64,000 nucleotides of DNA from Trissonchulus latispiculum (lineage: Eukaryota; Nematoda; Enoplea; Enoplida; Ironidae): contig JASAND010016406.1 in the NCBI GenBank assembly GCA_030248195.1, positions 1 through 64,000 of the forward strand, read 5' to 3'. The notes below the pieces were generated by a model, which did no database searches, had not been told where the DNA came from, and saw nothing but the letters and a program-made list of their open reading frames with translations. Shown here piece by piece: positions 30,743 to 44,935 of the stretch (within the stretch, counting starts at the first letter, position 1; every line of letters starts with the position of its first letter). The translations under genes and the position numbers were made by a program.

Positions 30743-32003
30743 ATAATACATTACAACATTTTTCTAAGGTAAAGGTCCAGTGGTTGCCTTTCAAGTATCA
30801 TTCTCACGACTACAACTCCTTACAAAACCAGCTAAAACTTGCGGAATAACTCATTTTCGTGACCTTTAACAATATGTATTTGCAGGTGAAAAAATGAAGA
30901 CTTTTTGGCTTTTGGCCTTATTCCCCAGCAGGCACTAAAGACTCCTGATAGACTCCTATAATGAATGGAATGGAAACAGGGCGCCAAAATAAAAATTTTT
31001 ACTACTACAACCACTGAGCTATTTCTAACGGTAAAGTATAGCGGTTGCAGTATATGACTCCACAGACGCAGGTTACCCAAAATACCTCAAAATCGCGACT
31101 TTTAGGCTTTTTTGGAGCACAACTTTCTCACATTCTAAAATTAGATTCGGGCTGTTCATTGCAGTGAGGCAAGCAGCACGAAACTTCTCGCTCTACTGCA
31201 ATGATAGTTAATACTCGGTGGGAAATGATCTATGGGAGTGGTGGGAAATTTAGTTGGGGGGCGTTAGTTAAATACATCGGATTGGTCCGAGAGTTAAGGG
31301 GCGGCCGCCTTCGGGTGGAGCTGCCGAGGTGTTCATCACATAGACGGTGATGGACAAATCTCCAGCCTTGGTAAACGCCTCGGGTAATTGTGAAGACAAT
31401 TATTCGGTGTCAGCCAATGACCCTTCCCCAACAGTCAAAATTTAAAATTATCGTGGCTGACACTCACTTAACAGGTGCACATCCAACTGGAGTGGGGCGT
31501 ACGAAAAAAGAATATAAAGCATTGTAATGAGGAGACTATTTCCGCCACACGGATGAACAGATATAAATCCTTCTCAGATCAATTAACTGAGCTCAACGTT
31601 TGTAAATGAGTCAGATTTTACTGCAGCGGTGTGTGACAGCTAACAAGCTGTCTGTTAACAACTGTAGGTGACATGCTCTGCACGCTTAACAATGCAACTT
31701 CGTCGATTTTGGTACAGATCGTACATTCGAAAAGAATCAGACTTCTATTTTGACAGCAAAAGCTGAATTTCAGTCGTACATCTAGCATCAAGAGTACATG
31801 ATACATAAGAGTATGACAGCTACTATGGTATACATCTGCACGCCAACGGCTGACCCCCCGCAAATTGGACGTTCACTTCAAAAAATTTGGCCGCTAAGCA
31901 TGTGTTCTAAAGTCTAAACAGACGCAAAACTCCACCACGTATGCCTGTGTTTTCGAGCTTTAGCACACAAGCATAGAGCGAGTGACCGTACCCGTTTCGA
32001 CTA

Positions 32004-33340
32004 AAGTCTGACACAAAAATGTGTGTACAAAATCTGTAAGGCCTCCAGTGAACTCAATATACGTCGTAACCCCATATAACCATATATTTTCGGAATCCTT
32101 GCAGCGAGACAAACATTTTTATAAAATTTGAAATTTTTTAAAATTTCAAAAATTTTAAAATATCGGTTTTTCGGGGAATTTTTTCGGACCGTGCAAGCTA
32201 TTCAGCTCATTCTTTCACAAAAATTTTCCCGCCCGAAGACGCATCGATTGATACAAGTACGAAAAAAATCGGTTGAGAAATAAGCATTTTATTCCAAAAT
32301 TTCGTTTTTCCATTTCCTTTGATGTTTGCCGCTTTTTTTGTAACTTTGACTGGTTATTACTCGCGACTCGCTCACCGAAAAATTATTCGATTAGATTTTC
32401 AGACCACCTAGGCGCCCGCTTTCACCTGATATATGTGGTATTTCAAAATTTGAAAATCGATTTTTTTGAAAAATACCACTTTTTGACCCAAAATTTCGGC
32501 ATAGCAATTCTGGCAAAAGTGAGTAAAAACAATATAATCATAAAATTCAAGCTGAGCTGAATCCAACGATATAAAGGTTTTGTTGTTACGAGTTATATTG
32601 CACCAGCAACAAATTTTTAAACAATATCCCTTATTTTAGCTGGTTTTGCTTAGTCTACACTGCTTCAGTTAAATCACGGCTGCAACATCAAAGAGTAAAA
32701 AACCAGCTGAAATAAGGGATATTGTTTAAAATTCATTGCTGACGCAATATAAGTCGTAGCAACAAAACCTTTATATCGTTGGAGTCAGCTCAGCTTGAAC
32801 TTTAAGATTTTGTTATTTTTACTCACTTTTGCCAGAATTGTGCCGAAATTTTGGGTCAAAAAGTGGTATTTTTCAAAAAAATCTATTTTCAAATTTTGAA
32901 ATACCACGTATATTATGTGAAAGCGGGCGCCTAGGTGGCCCTGAAAATCTAATCGAAATTTTTTTCGGGTGAGCGAGTCGCGAGTAATAACCAGTCAAAG
33001 TTGCAAAAAGCGGCAAACATCAAAGGAAATGGAAAAACGAAATTTTGGAATAAAATGCCTATTTCTCAACCTGATTTTTTTCGTTCTTGTGTCAATCGAT
33101 GCGTCTCTCGGACGGGAAAATTTTTGTGAAGGAATGAGCTGAATAGCTTGCACGGTCCGAAAAAATTCCCCGAAAAACCGATATTTTAAAATTTTTGAAA
33201 TTTTAAAAAATTTTAAATTTTATAAAAATGTTTGTCTCGCTGCAAGGATTCCGAAAATATATGGTTTTATGGGGTTACGACGTATATTGAGTTCACTGGA
33301 GGCCTTACAGATTTTGTACACACGTTTTTGTGTCAGACTT
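32004..33340. mobile_element. TA-flanked foldback element (mirror copy)
   Basis: Counterpart of 27642-28980, with AAGTCTGACAC and GTGTCAGACTT ends and TA on both outer sides. Internal differences from the left copy are scattered. Confidence 0.82.
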
Positions 33341-33732
33341 TAGGTACCTACCAATTTGAGGTGTGGGGTCAGCGTGCAGACTGCAGAGGATGTGTCAAGC
33401 TGATATATGTATAATACACAAAGCATGCCTGCTCTTATGTATCTTGCTAGCATCCATATGCATGGTGTATGGTAAGTCTATACCTACAAAAATCATTGAG
33501 GTTAGGAGCACATGGTTAGATAATGATTCATGAAAGTGTGCTGATAATGGCACAATATTGAATGACGACAGTAGCGAATCCGCTCGTGATTTATTAATGT
33601 TGACGCAAACCCGCAAAAGAATCCCTTGGGCTATAAAAGTCCATGCGAGCTGATTCAGCTTTTCATTATATCTGCGTTAAGGCGGAAGCTAATAACACAG
33701 AAATGCATCCTTCTGTACGCCAGCAGTAAAAT

Positions 33733-33767
<35 letters not shown>

Positions 33768-36700
33768 CCTCAACAAAATAATGTCCTGGTACATTTCGTT
33801 GGATTTTTTTGCATCAAAAAAGAAGTCATTTTAGCTAAGCCGTCAAAGAAGGAAGCTACAGGAATATCAGCCAGATCAAATGAAAATGCTAATTTGATGC
33901 CTAGTTTGGAAAATAGGTCTAGCTAGATAATAACCAGTGTTTTGATTACATTTTTTGATTGAATTCTGCAGTAACATTATTTTGTCTCATAATTTCTTAG
34001 CCGTCAGCAGGTGGATTTGTTTTTGATGAGTAATGGGAAGATGTTACGGGCTTGCCTGAGGCAATCTAATGACCTGCTTAGGAGCGGATGTGCAAGTGAA
34101 GACAATGGAACCTTTTAGAAGTCATAAAGCTGAAAGGCTTTGATAGAAAACTGACAGTTCAAAACTCACATACATGTCGGCTGACAGATGTGGATAGGCT
34201 GGACTTTACTGGCTTTCGTGTTGGCAGTTGAGCCTTTAGGAAGGTTTCCGGGCACGGTCCCGGCTTTAAGGCCCGCTAGGCCCGGATTCCTGGTCCTAGG
34301 CCTAGCGGGCATGACCCCGCCCCCCGAGACCTACAAGACCTAGTAGCCTGTCCGGAGGTGTGGGCACAATTCTAGTTGACATGCTGTCGGTTTGAAAGGT
34401 GGGCGAATCTTGAATGATTCCCGCGAACTCAAGATTGAACCGATCATCATGATCAGAATACCAAAATACATAAATTAGGTAGATGAAGGCAACAAAACTA
34501 TTTTCTAGTTCAGTACAAAATAAGCAAAAAACAAAGGATATATATGGCTTCACAGGACTGAGTCATTCTTTGTTACCTAATTACTAATTTTAAATCTCTG
34601 ACTTCAAAGACTGTAAATATATATTCTGAAGTATGAATTCTTGTCAGACTTCCCCGTTCTCAAAACTGGATTTAACCAAAGTCAGCTGGTGCGGGGAACA
34701 GTATTTGAGTAAAATTAATTTGGATTGCAGGTAAAGCAGAAGCAGCTAACTAAAAGCTTAATGAACTTAAGTAGCTGCTTCCTCCCAGTAGATTACGTGT
34801 GAAACAGGTGTATTCTTAGAAGTTTATGACTCAGAGTCAACACAGGAAAAATACAGACGTGACAGGTAATTTTTAGCGAAAGGATGTTATATCCAACTTT
34901 TCTATAAAAACAATTCACATAAATGGAATCAGCCGGGGTTAGACAACTTATTGGTTCATCGAAACCATTTTACACTAAAGCATGAATAACAATAACACTA
35001 GCACCGATTGGAATGCTAAATAAAATAAATAATAGTAATAATAACAATATATATAATTAATAAAATGAAGAGAATATCAGTTACTGATCAGGAAGTTGAG
35101 TTACTGAGTGCTGCGATACGAAAAACATTATTAGTTGATATTTATATCATTCCAAAGCTGTAATCATGCTCTGTTGGAAGTTGTAAAGCATTTAGTTATA
35201 TTTTATTTTGTTATGTTAATTTAAAAAATATAATGAAAGCTTATAAATTCTCAAATTTTACAAACATGTCTTGACTTAATTTTCCGAAAAGCAAGATAAA
35301 ACCAAATCCCTTATATCGTTGAATAGGGCACGCTTAGAGCATTCGAATGATATAAGTACCAAACTGATAATATTCATTGTAGCATCCGTAACTAACTAAG
35401 TTTAAAGTGGACAATGTTGACTCCTTGTGGTTGTAAAGTTCGAGAGATCCGAAAAGATTACCAGGTATCATGAAAAGCTCCCGCTTTAAAGAGTCACATT
35501 GTTGAGGATTACTTTCTTTACACTTATACCATCCAAGCTTGCAGTATCACGGAACTGTTTCAACAAACGTGTAGTAGGCAAGTCACTGTCTATTAGGGAA
35601 GTTTATTGCCTGAACTGACATCATTGGAAATTGTTTACTAGCCTTCGACTAGGGATCTCATTGTCCCGTCCCGAGTCAGTGTGAATATTATTAACATAAT
35701 ATTGGTTGAAAATAGCAGATGAATCACTGGATTATTCTAGTTCAAAATCTTTCTGAATAAATGACAGTAACATTACATGGCGGTAATTATTGTAGCAACG
35801 GCGAAGACAAAGTTATATATTATTTATATATAGCAGCCGAAGCAGTTTCAGTAACTCCCAGGCCAAACGCAGTTGTCGACTCCAACTAATCCTGGCCCAG
35901 CGACTAGGATAGGGTGGTGAAACTTAATCTACTTTTAACTGGGAGGCAATGGGTTTCCGAAATACAAACGACTGCAGAAGTGGGTCGGGGTGACCAAGCC
36001 TCTGATGATAGGAAAGACGGTAACGATACGCATATCAGAAAAATCAAGCGGTGAACATTTAAATTAAGTTGTTTCTAGTAATTTATACACAGAGATGGAT
36101 TGCAAAGCACAAGCGGTTTCTGCTATTGCAGAACAGAAGTTGGTCGCGGGCCGGATTTTTGCTACCCGGTCCCGGCCCGCGGCCCGCAGAAGGGTACCTC
36201 GCCCCGCTCCTGCCCCGCGGCCCGCGGCCCGCAGACATATAATACCCGCAAGGTACCCGCAAAATTTTTTCGCTCAACTCATGTGGAAAGCTTAATTTAA
36301 CCAGAAATTTTCGTTTTATTAGGTGTTTCTACGTTACCGTAGATTTTGTTGGTTTTGCGGTTCGGTTCGCAAACACTCTAAAACAATCACACAATTTGTT
36401 GCAAGCAAATAATTCATAAATTTTTTTCGAAAACTAATCAAATAAAGGGAAAAATAAAGTATTCCTCTTGATGACATTCCAAAGATGTTTTGTCTTTTAA
36501 GGCGGTGTAACATAAAACCTGGGACAGAAACAGGAATCGAAACAGGAACAGAATAAAACGGATTTCAGGAATGGCAAGAATAGGACCTAAATTTATAGAA
36601 CAAGAACACAAAATCAAAAAGCTCAGAAGATTACAAGATTACGAAAATCAGGATCACAGTATGATTGCACTGCCTGCGTTGATGCATCTATGTAGATATG

Positions 36701-37195
36701 CGGATTTATTTTACAAATACAAATTTTGTATATTGTTTAATAACTCGCAAACGCAAATATACATTAAGGGAAAACATTAGCTATTTTAAAATAGACCCAT
36801 GTTTAAAATTAGACTCCCGTGCCTGTTACTAAAATTAAACTCGAATTCTTGTTGCTACAAACAAAGCTCTGTTATTGATCCTGCTCTTTGAAAACAGATT
36901 TCCTCCCGGTTCTGACAAATATGTCCCCGTTCCTGTTTCGCTCCTAAATTAGTAGACCAGTGTATGTGTACCGCCGGGATGACTGGTCGGCATTTTTATT
37001 CACCATTTATTCGCAGCAAGGAAACACTATTGCAGTTTGAAGACTGTCAAAACTATGAGAAATCAAAAAATGCAAATGCAGTATGTTCTATTTACTATTA
37101 AATTTCACTTAGTTTTTAGGACAAAATAGTTTAAGTTAGTAGTAGAAATTGCAAGAGCTGGCCCTTCAGCCTCAGCTAAATCCTCTTAATCCCCT
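33341..37195. other. Intergenic sequence, mirror of about 23801-27640
   Basis: It holds the (CAA)n microsatellite (33733-33771) and both GC-rich patches in mirrored order. No gene is recognised. Confidence 0.55.
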
Positions 37196-37199
37196 AATC

Positions 37200-37690
37200 C
37201 ACCCCGCTGAGGGGCCAGCTTTTGCAATTTGTTTTAGATTTATTTTAGTGGTTGGGATTAACCTTTAGTTTAGTGTTTTGGGATTAATCCTATCTATGTG
37301 TTTGGGGCTACTGAGAGTACCGCTGAGGGGCCAGCTTTGCAATTTGTTTTAGGGATTTATTTTAGTGGTTGGGATTAATCCCTTTAGTTTAGTGGTTGGG
37401 ATTAATCCCCTATCTATGTGTTTGGGGCTACTGAGAGTAAGTGTTCGGCTGGGATTAATTCTAGGCTCAATATATGTTTTTGGGTAAAATATAAGATTAT
37501 TTTGTACCCTACAGCCTAGATATATCGGTTGCAAATACACAATTCAGTATATTCAATCCCAATGCATGCCAAGTAATGGGGGCAGCTTTGCAATTTGTTT
37601 TAGGGATTTATTTTAGTGGTTGGGATTAATCCCTTTAGTTTAGTGGTTGGGATTAATCCCCTATCTATGTGTTGGGGGCCGCTGAGAGCA
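37200..37690. repeat. GGGATTAATCCC array (mirror copy)
   Basis: Counterpart of 23300-23800. At about 37256-37290 one unit has lost part of its GGATTAATCC sequence. Confidence 0.8.
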
Positions 37691-38279
37691 AGGGAATAAT
37701 CCGCAGCCCACTCAATGTATTTAACAGGGTTAGAGTAATCCCTCTAGCCCAGGGATATTTGGATTAAGCCATGGGATATCCATCACCTCGAATTTAGTTT
37801 CCAGGATTAAACCGCAGCAGTGTAAGCAACAATAGCAGCTATTGTCATAGTTGTGTGTTGCAGGCTGGTGCAGCAGAAACTTCAACAGCATCTTGACCAG
37901 CTGTTTGTTTGTAGATTACTATATAATTGGTATATAAATGCTGGCAATGAATGCAGTATAAATAAACTTCAGAATAGATAAATCGTCTACTGATCCAGCA
38001 AATTCGACAGTATTCCATAGTTTATAATTAAGATATCTTATTTGTATTAAGCAGGAACAATAATTAAGTTGATGGACAATATTGAACTTCGTTTGGCGTG
38101 TTCAAAAATACGCAGCTGAATACATTAATATCCTTGGTCCTTGTTATTTAAATTTGGTTTTAGAGGAACCGCCAATAATTCTAATCTAAATCTATGTACT
38201 GACAGAATAGGGATCAGATAGAACGGCAAAAATTCCTGCTAGGAGAGCCATAGCAAACAATTTAGCTGATTCAGAGAGT

Positions 38280-40710
38280 CAATATACTGTCCAGTTTTTC
38301 GATTTCGCTCATTTTTTAATTATATATTTTTATCATCAAAACTGACTATTTTCTGGAGTTTCAAAATTAAGGAACGGATCCTTACGATTTATATTGAACA
38401 TACAATTTCACCCCATAGTCGAGGCCTGTAGTGTTGTAAACATAGGAAAGTTTCACTTTTCGGTCTAATCCCAAAAAATCTCAAAACAGGGAAAGCTAGT
38501 GTTTGGTTTAACCCTTTAAAGGTCACATTTTAGTTTCGCCGAGGAAAAAAATAATTTTACTCATAAATGTGCTAGTACTGGGCCTCTATTAATAAATTTG
38601 TTGTTTAATTTTAGTTTGGCACTGCAGGAGTGAAGTTACAATCCATATCTCCTGAGATATGCTGACCTTAAGATAACACCAAATTTACTTAAAATTAATA
38701 TTATGCAAAAGGATACAGGAATGTTGCAATTTGCAACGGAAATATTCTGGATGAAAATGATTTGGAAAGTGTTTTAAGTGAGAAAATACTTATGAAAACC
38801 ACAAAATTTCACGAAAATAAGCTGATCAGGTTGTACAAAATGGGCATAAAACAAAATAAGACAATTCGAAATTTGTGATTGGTTGAAATTATTTGAAATT
38901 GCTAAGCTCTTTTCCAGGCATCAAACCCATAATTAAATACCTTTTATATTGAGCTGATCACTTCAGCTGACATCTGACCAGCCGTCGTTTGAACAACCTG
39001 TTGGTAGAAGGCCTTCGGGCGGCCAGCCGGCGGCCGACTGGCCTGGGTGACCAGAATAGTGGGTCAGATGGCTATTGCCAGTTAAATTACAGTTAAATTA
39101 GTGATTTTTATGTGTTTGTGTTGTGCGCGTGGTAACTGCTATTAAACTTTACATGTTACCACGCACTGTAATAATCGTAAAAATGTGACGACTTACCGAC
39201 GGTGAAGTAATTCGCAAAGCTTTTTGTGCAAATTTCATCAATCAAAATAAAATAAAAGGAGATCTTTGCCGCTGTTAAAATTCCTTTCATGAACACGTGA
39301 TTTAAATTAACTTTCATTGACATTTGCTCGTTATATTTGTGTAATAAAATAAGTTTCTCATAAAAATTAGTTATAGTCAATTCATTCTTCTCAGCAAATT
39401 TGTTACGATAGAAGTGCTTGAATCGATTTCTAAAATTATACAACAAAACATGAACGATATGGGCCTTATTTCGTGTAACTCTAAATTAGTATATATCGTT
39501 CAAGGTGTTTTAACAAGCGACAGTCAGCCACCGCCCGGATCCGGTCATACACTGCTGGCCTTGCAGGCCAACAGTCGAGATCGAAGTGAGATTGCTCTGG
39601 TAGTCGGCCACAGGTTAAATTTAACCAACATCTCAGTCGCTGTAGCTCCGTCATGAAACCGGGTAATTAAATATTGGGTGGTTCCTCCGAAATTGACTCT
39701 TATGACTCCATATTTACATACAGAATGACTGATTGAAAACTGAAAAGCTGAATTTAAACACAAATTAAGGTTGCGAATGATTGCTTTGCATCTATGTGAG
39801 TTGTAACAACCATTTCAAACACGAAGTAATGAATTAATTAAAATTTTATTTAGAAATTTGTTCTGAGTGAAACCAATATAGCACTACCGTGAGTGGTCAT
39901 CATATCTTGTGAGATATGACAAGAAAAATGACACAAGGGAAAAGTGTACGAGTGGCAGAATTTTTTCATGCGTATGCACAAATACAACAATGAGTGGTGT
40001 ACCCACATGAATTTTTCTAGCCCGCTTATCCCTCTCTCTTGCTGTCATTGTCATGCTACAAGTTATCAGTTTTCTACCTTGCGGAATGCTCGTCGATAAT
40101 CTCTCTATTTTATCAAGATTGGTGCATTTCGCAGCAGACTGCCATATTTCAACCAATCATAGTCTTGTTTATTGTTTGCTGAAAGGTGATTGGTTGTGAC
40201 AATAGGCAGAGCGTAGCACAGCCTTTTAAAGTTGCATATCTCAGGAGATATAGAAACCCATAAAGGGTTAAATAGAACAACCAGGAAAAGGATTGTGATC
40301 TGCTGGAATTGAAATTTTTATTTAGACCGCTGAATTTTCTTATTAAGTTTAAAATTTGCCCCATTTTACATGGCTTCACATTTTATATGTTCAAAAATTA
40401 TAAAATTTCAGACCTAAATTCGGATTTAAGTTAGATTAAATTAGATTTAAATTAGATTTAAAATTCGGAATCCACCATATCTCAGAGCTTTCTACTGATA
40501 ACCAGCAATGCTGGACATCTTTGCCCAGTTTCGACATTTTTCGTTACTAAGCCGAGAAACTGGAGCTTTTTAGTTTCCCATGTTTAACACTACGGGCGGA
40601 CCTCTACTTTGATGTGAAAGTACTCAACAACCGTAAGAGATCCTACCTTAATTTTAAAACTCGCCAGAAATATACCGATTGCATTAGCAATATATATGCA
40701 AGAATGAGCG
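38280..40710. mobile_element. Large diverged foldback element T4 (mirror copy)
   Basis: Counterpart of 20275-22710. Identity is exact over the part mirroring about 20.83-21.83 kb but drops sharply at 38940-39060. Confidence 0.55.
39156..39446 (-). CDS. Unknown 96-residue open frame (mirror copy)
   Basis: The protein is identical to the frame at 21538-21828; see that entry. No family is recognised and no expression signal is seen. Confidence 0.2.
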   Translation of the reverse strand: MLYNFRNRFKHFYRNKFAEKNELTITNFYEKLILLHKYNEQMSMKVNLNHVFMKGILTAAKISFYFILIDEICTKSFANYFTVGKSSHFYDYYSAW

Positions 40711-40714
40711 GGAC

Positions 40715-41485
40715 CAAGAGTGTGTGCATTCTCGTAAGACACGAGTAGAACAACAAGTAAACTCTACATTTATGTTGTAAGCGTGACACATCACACATCA
40801 TCTGCAGGTACCCTCATCTGCACACTAACTGGTGACTTCCCCCAACCTGCAGTGTAATGGTCCCACAGCCGCAAGCTCGTATACACGGTGGAAACAGTGT
40901 TTTACGCTCACTCGCTGCTAACTAGTGGCAAAAGCACACACACAACAAAGCACAAGCACATAAGCAGCAGTCAGTGAGTGCCGAATTTGTCTGTTCTTGG
41001 CTTTAAAACACAGCATAAGTTCCAATGACAATGAGCAGGTCTTTTATCGTGCCACTAGGCCCACTCTAAGTAGTCAGAGCAAAAACTATGCTTTGCACCC
41101 TAACGACCCCCCCCACCTCCAGCGAATCAGACTCTAGTGATCCCCCCCCCCAGCAAATTAATACCTAGTCGAAACGAGAGTACGCTCACTTGCTGATCTT
41201 TTCTACATGTCCACGCTCAAAAGAAGTGATAGGTCAATTTGTGGGGGAGGGGGTCCAACCTTATATATTCAACACACGCATGGGGAAAACATAGCAGCTA
41301 GAGAGTGTACTCCCGTTTCGACTAGGTACTAATTTGCAAGGAGGTCACTAGGGTCCGACTTGCGGAGGTAGGCCGTTAGCGTACAGAGCAGTCTTTGGTC
41401 TGACTACATAGAGTGTGCCTGCCTGCTTAGTGACATGATATACTCTTATATAAGTTTAGTTTTAAGTACTATGCACTCTTGGCAC
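40715..41485. mobile_element. Foldback element with CCAAGAGTG ends (mirror copy)
   Basis: Counterpart of 19503-20271, with the same inverted AGTCGAAACG words; edges are approximate. Confidence 0.5.
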
Positions 41486-41501
41486 GTATAAACAAAAGGC
41501 T

Positions 41502-41507
41502 TTTATT
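41502..41507 (-). promoter_or_regulatory. Poly(A) signal of the second REV3 copy
   Basis: Mirror of the AATAAA at 19479-19484. Confidence 0.5.
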
Positions 41508-41636
41508 TTACTGCATCCTTCACTAGCATTTTTCTAGAAACAATTATCACAGCAGAATATCACAGAAATGTAGCGTTGCAGGTTCAACAGTCTCAACATG
41601 TACACACGTCAAATTTAGTTGGGTTCAATGATAAAT

Positions 41637-41792
41637 TCAGCTGTCAGTCAAATCAATCAATAAAGCACGGATATAATCATGCTGATTCGAATCCGTTGCT
41701 AACACCAATCGTTTAAAGTAGATCGGGCAGTCAATGGATTCGCACAAAATAGATGAAGCTTTAGCTGGAGTTCCACAGCAAGTGCCACAAAT
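41637..41792 (-). CDS. REV3L: REV3 terminal exon, right copy (intact)
   Basis: Identical to 19194-19349, including the CysB cysteines and stop codon. Confidence 0.85.
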   Translation of the reverse strand: MCGTCCGTPAKASSILCESIDCPIYFKRLVLATDSNQHDYIRALLIDLTDS

Positions 41793-41972
41793 CTAAAACA
41801 CAAAGAAATTACAAAATAAAGTCAACTAAAGGATGGCTTTGGTCCGAAAATGGAAAACTTCAATTTCGTTCATTTTCACACAAAAGTGTATATATAATAT
41901 GTTCTAAAAAAGAAGACCAATACCATGTAGCGTTCGAAATCAAGCTGCGACATAACCGCAAGACTTGAAAAC

Positions 41973-42658
41973 TTAAGGGGGGGGTCGCTTTTTTGCCGAT
42001 TTTTCGACCTTCTCGATTTTGCTCATTTTTACAACTCTCAATGGGTCCGCGAAACAAGACAAGCGCGCTTTGCATAATATTGCATCTATCGTTCTGTAGA
42101 GTCCTTTAAAGGTGACTCTGGCATGTGTTAAACATAGGAAAATGAAAAAGTTAAGCTCAAAAATTGTGTCCAAAAAATTTTTCGCTCTGTAAGCGACTCA
42201 GCTCTGAAATTTTGCACATTTGTTGGACATAATGTAGAGTGCAGCTACTTATTTTGGTGCAATTCTGTTGAGAATTAGAATTTTGGCAAATAGCCAAACT
42301 CGGAATTTTCACAAATTCTGACTTTAAGAATTTGCCAAAATTCTAATTCTCAACAGAACAGCACCAAAGTAACTCGCTGCACTCTACATTATGTCCTTAG
42401 CAAGTGTGCAAAATTTCAGAGCTGAGTCTCTTACACAGCGAAAAATTTTTTGGACACAATCTTTTTTAGCGTAACTTTTTCATTTTCCTATGTTTAACAC
42501 ATGTCAGAGTCACCTTTGAAGAAGTCTACAGAACGATAGAAGCAATATTATGCAAAACGCACTTGTCTTGTTTCGCGGACCCATTGGGAGTACAAAATAT
42601 GTAAAAATGAGCAAAAAAGGAGAAGGTCGAAAAATGGCCTAAAAAAAGCGACCCTTAA
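41973..42658. mobile_element. TTAA-bounded foldback element T3 (mirror copy)
   Basis: Counterpart of 18328-19013 with TTAA at both edges and the same palindromic body. Confidence 0.88.
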
Positions 42659-43157
42659 GTCATTAGCCCTTCCAGATCACACGGTAGCGTATTGACTTTA
42701 CTATAAAGGAAACCAAGTAAAGGTTTTGCCCAAATGGAGTTAAGATAATGAAGCCTAACGTCTAGTTTCTTCTACCAAAAAGTTAATTTTATTTAACGAG
42801 ATAAGCCCTGAAAATGTATAAAATATGCAGAATGTCGTAGGTAATACACGAAATACTGTTACTTAGGGCGTTCTGCTTTTGCTTCTAGTGGCAAATTTCA
42901 CATAATTCAGAGCACAGGTGTGGCTAGCCAGCAAAACGTTCATAAGGCTAAGACCTAAGTATGAACAGACCCCACGCTCACAGACAGAGCAGCGAAGGTT
43001 TTACAAGCGTTAACGTGTACAAACAGCATTTTACGCCCACAGCTTTATTTGAAAAGTTATTCCTTCCTTCTACCATTAACTATCGTTGATACCAAATTTA
43101 GTTATATATATTTTGCCATAATATCACTCCTCGTAACAATAAACTAAATTTGCCTAC

Positions 43158-43401
43158 TCTATAGGCAGCTGCCAGCTTCTGTTCAGTTTCCCGGATAGTC
43201 TGCTGCAAATGTACCACCGTTTCCTGCGGGCGATCCTGGCAGGCCGGGCAGACAACTTGCGCAGACGTTTCCAGGCAAACAGGACAGGCAGCGGTCTGGA
43301 AGAACTGAGAGATGGTAAACTGTTGCTTTCGCTTGAAATCAGAGGGCCGGGACAGTTCCCACCGGAACGGTCTAGGAACGTTCAGTCTCATCTGCTTGTA
43401 C
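43158..43401 (-). CDS. REV3L: REV3 CysA exon, right copy (intact)
   Basis: Same length and protein as 17585-17828, with acceptor and donor preserved. Confidence 0.85.
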
Positions 43402-43677
43402 CTAAAATAGGATAACGGCAAGATTGCCGGAGATAAAGGCAATTGGCAGGATAAATGGTAACCACAACTGCGTTAGGGAAATGCTGAAAAATATCATCTG
43501 AATATCACCGTTCGATCCTACACTAGTGTACATTAACTCCATCATTTTATCATAAGGTGTCAAACTTCCCTTGAACCTGCAAAGAATCACAAAACCTCAA
43601 CAATTCAATTCTACAACAAAATTACTGGCAAAAATGCTCTCAGAGTCACAAAAGAAAACACTTAGTCACTTCTTCAC

Positions 43678-43903
43678 CAAAGCAACACATCATGACCCAT
43701 CAGGCTGAAGACACGATTTGCCGCCGGGATAATCTGTTTCAGTATGTAGTACTAGGTGTTGAGTCGAAGCGAAGGTTGGCCAGAAAGTCATGACTTCGCG
43801 AACACAGGAGATGAGCGTAGCTCCCGGATCACCGCAGACAATCACATAGGGGACTCGCTCACCCACCCGCGGCTCTGCACGAGGATCTGCGGCAGATCGA
43901 TGT
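43678..43903 (-). pseudogene. REV3L: REV3 exon 9, right copy, frameshifted
   Basis: 226 bp against 228 bp on the left. GTCAGCGACTT has become GTCATGACTT, and CAACCCTTCG has become CAACCTTCG, which throws the second half out of frame. Confidence 0.85.
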
Positions 43904-44746
43904 CTCAAACAAATAGCAAACATAGTAATAAAAGTTTTAAAAACAATAACAATAAAAATGCAGTGCAAAAAAGTCGCCAACATTGTTTCATCACGCCAAA
44001 TTGCAAACGACAATAATAAAATAATAAAACAATAACGTACAAAATATTTACAAAAGCATTTCAAATTACAACAAGCAGGTCCTAAAAGGGGCATTATTCC
44101 TTCGCAGACATGTAAAAATTTTGTTGATGCTAGTTATCCCCTATTCCTGTTAAGATCGTTTCCGTATTTAGTCTCATTATTCATTGAATCGACTAAGTCT
44201 TATTTGCTTGAGCATTCAAGATTGCATTTTCATTGTTCGACGGAAACAACAACAGTTGCTTAGGAATAGAAACAGAACAAAAGCTAAAAATCAAGTCCCT
44301 GATTCGCTCTGAAAACATTTACGAATTTGCCCTCTACGTTTTAATCTATATTCACAACGACTGCAATACACTTCCATTCATTTTTACATTATCCGCGTTT
44401 TACCCTCATTCTCGGTTGGCTGCTGAGCTGCTCAATGCATAGTTCAGCTCAAAGCCACTATATGCACCTTTGTGCTGCTCTCCCAAGCAGCACTAGCGCC
44501 AAATATCTGCAGCCCACCTGGTCTGCTGACAGTCAAATACTTCGAAAAAAAGCCGTTGCGACATCTTAAACAGTATGAATTCTGAAACCTAATTTGCATA
44601 TTGCATCCAACACAAAAAACTGCCGAAGCTAGCCCTGTGCTGAGAATAGAGGCTTCTAAATAGCGAAATGACTCAGTCTGCAAAGATACCAAAACCCTTT
44701 TTATACATTCCGGCGCCAGCCGGAGCCAAAATGCGTGAAATCAAAC

Positions 44747-44935
44747 CTTGCTATTTCTAGGGCAGGAACGGAAGCCGTTTCCTTATAACTAGATCGACCG
44801 CGATATTCTTTGGCAAAAATGAAATCCTGTGAACTGACTCGTCCGTTACGAATCAGGAAAGTGACGCTGATAATAGCTTCGAACTGTTCCGATGTGCTTC
44901 GAATCAAACAGTAGACGTAATGATTTTTCCAAAAT
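44747..44935 (-). pseudogene. REV3L: REV3 exon 8, right copy, frameshifted
   Basis: 189 bp against 191 bp on the left. GTCAATTTTCCCTG reads GTCACTTTCCTG here, and a C/T swap plus other changes follow. Confidence 0.85.

Larger units (their letters stand above)
29715..31284. other. Unique spacer at the centre of the giant inverted repeat
   Basis: This stretch has no reverse-complement partner in the window. It holds a long GTT-rich microsatellite (30066-30247), an 18 bp hairpin (30278-30349), a 14 bp palindrome (30729-30742) and a segment (30815-31130) resembling 10110-10400. No convincing gene is present. Confidence 0.85.
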
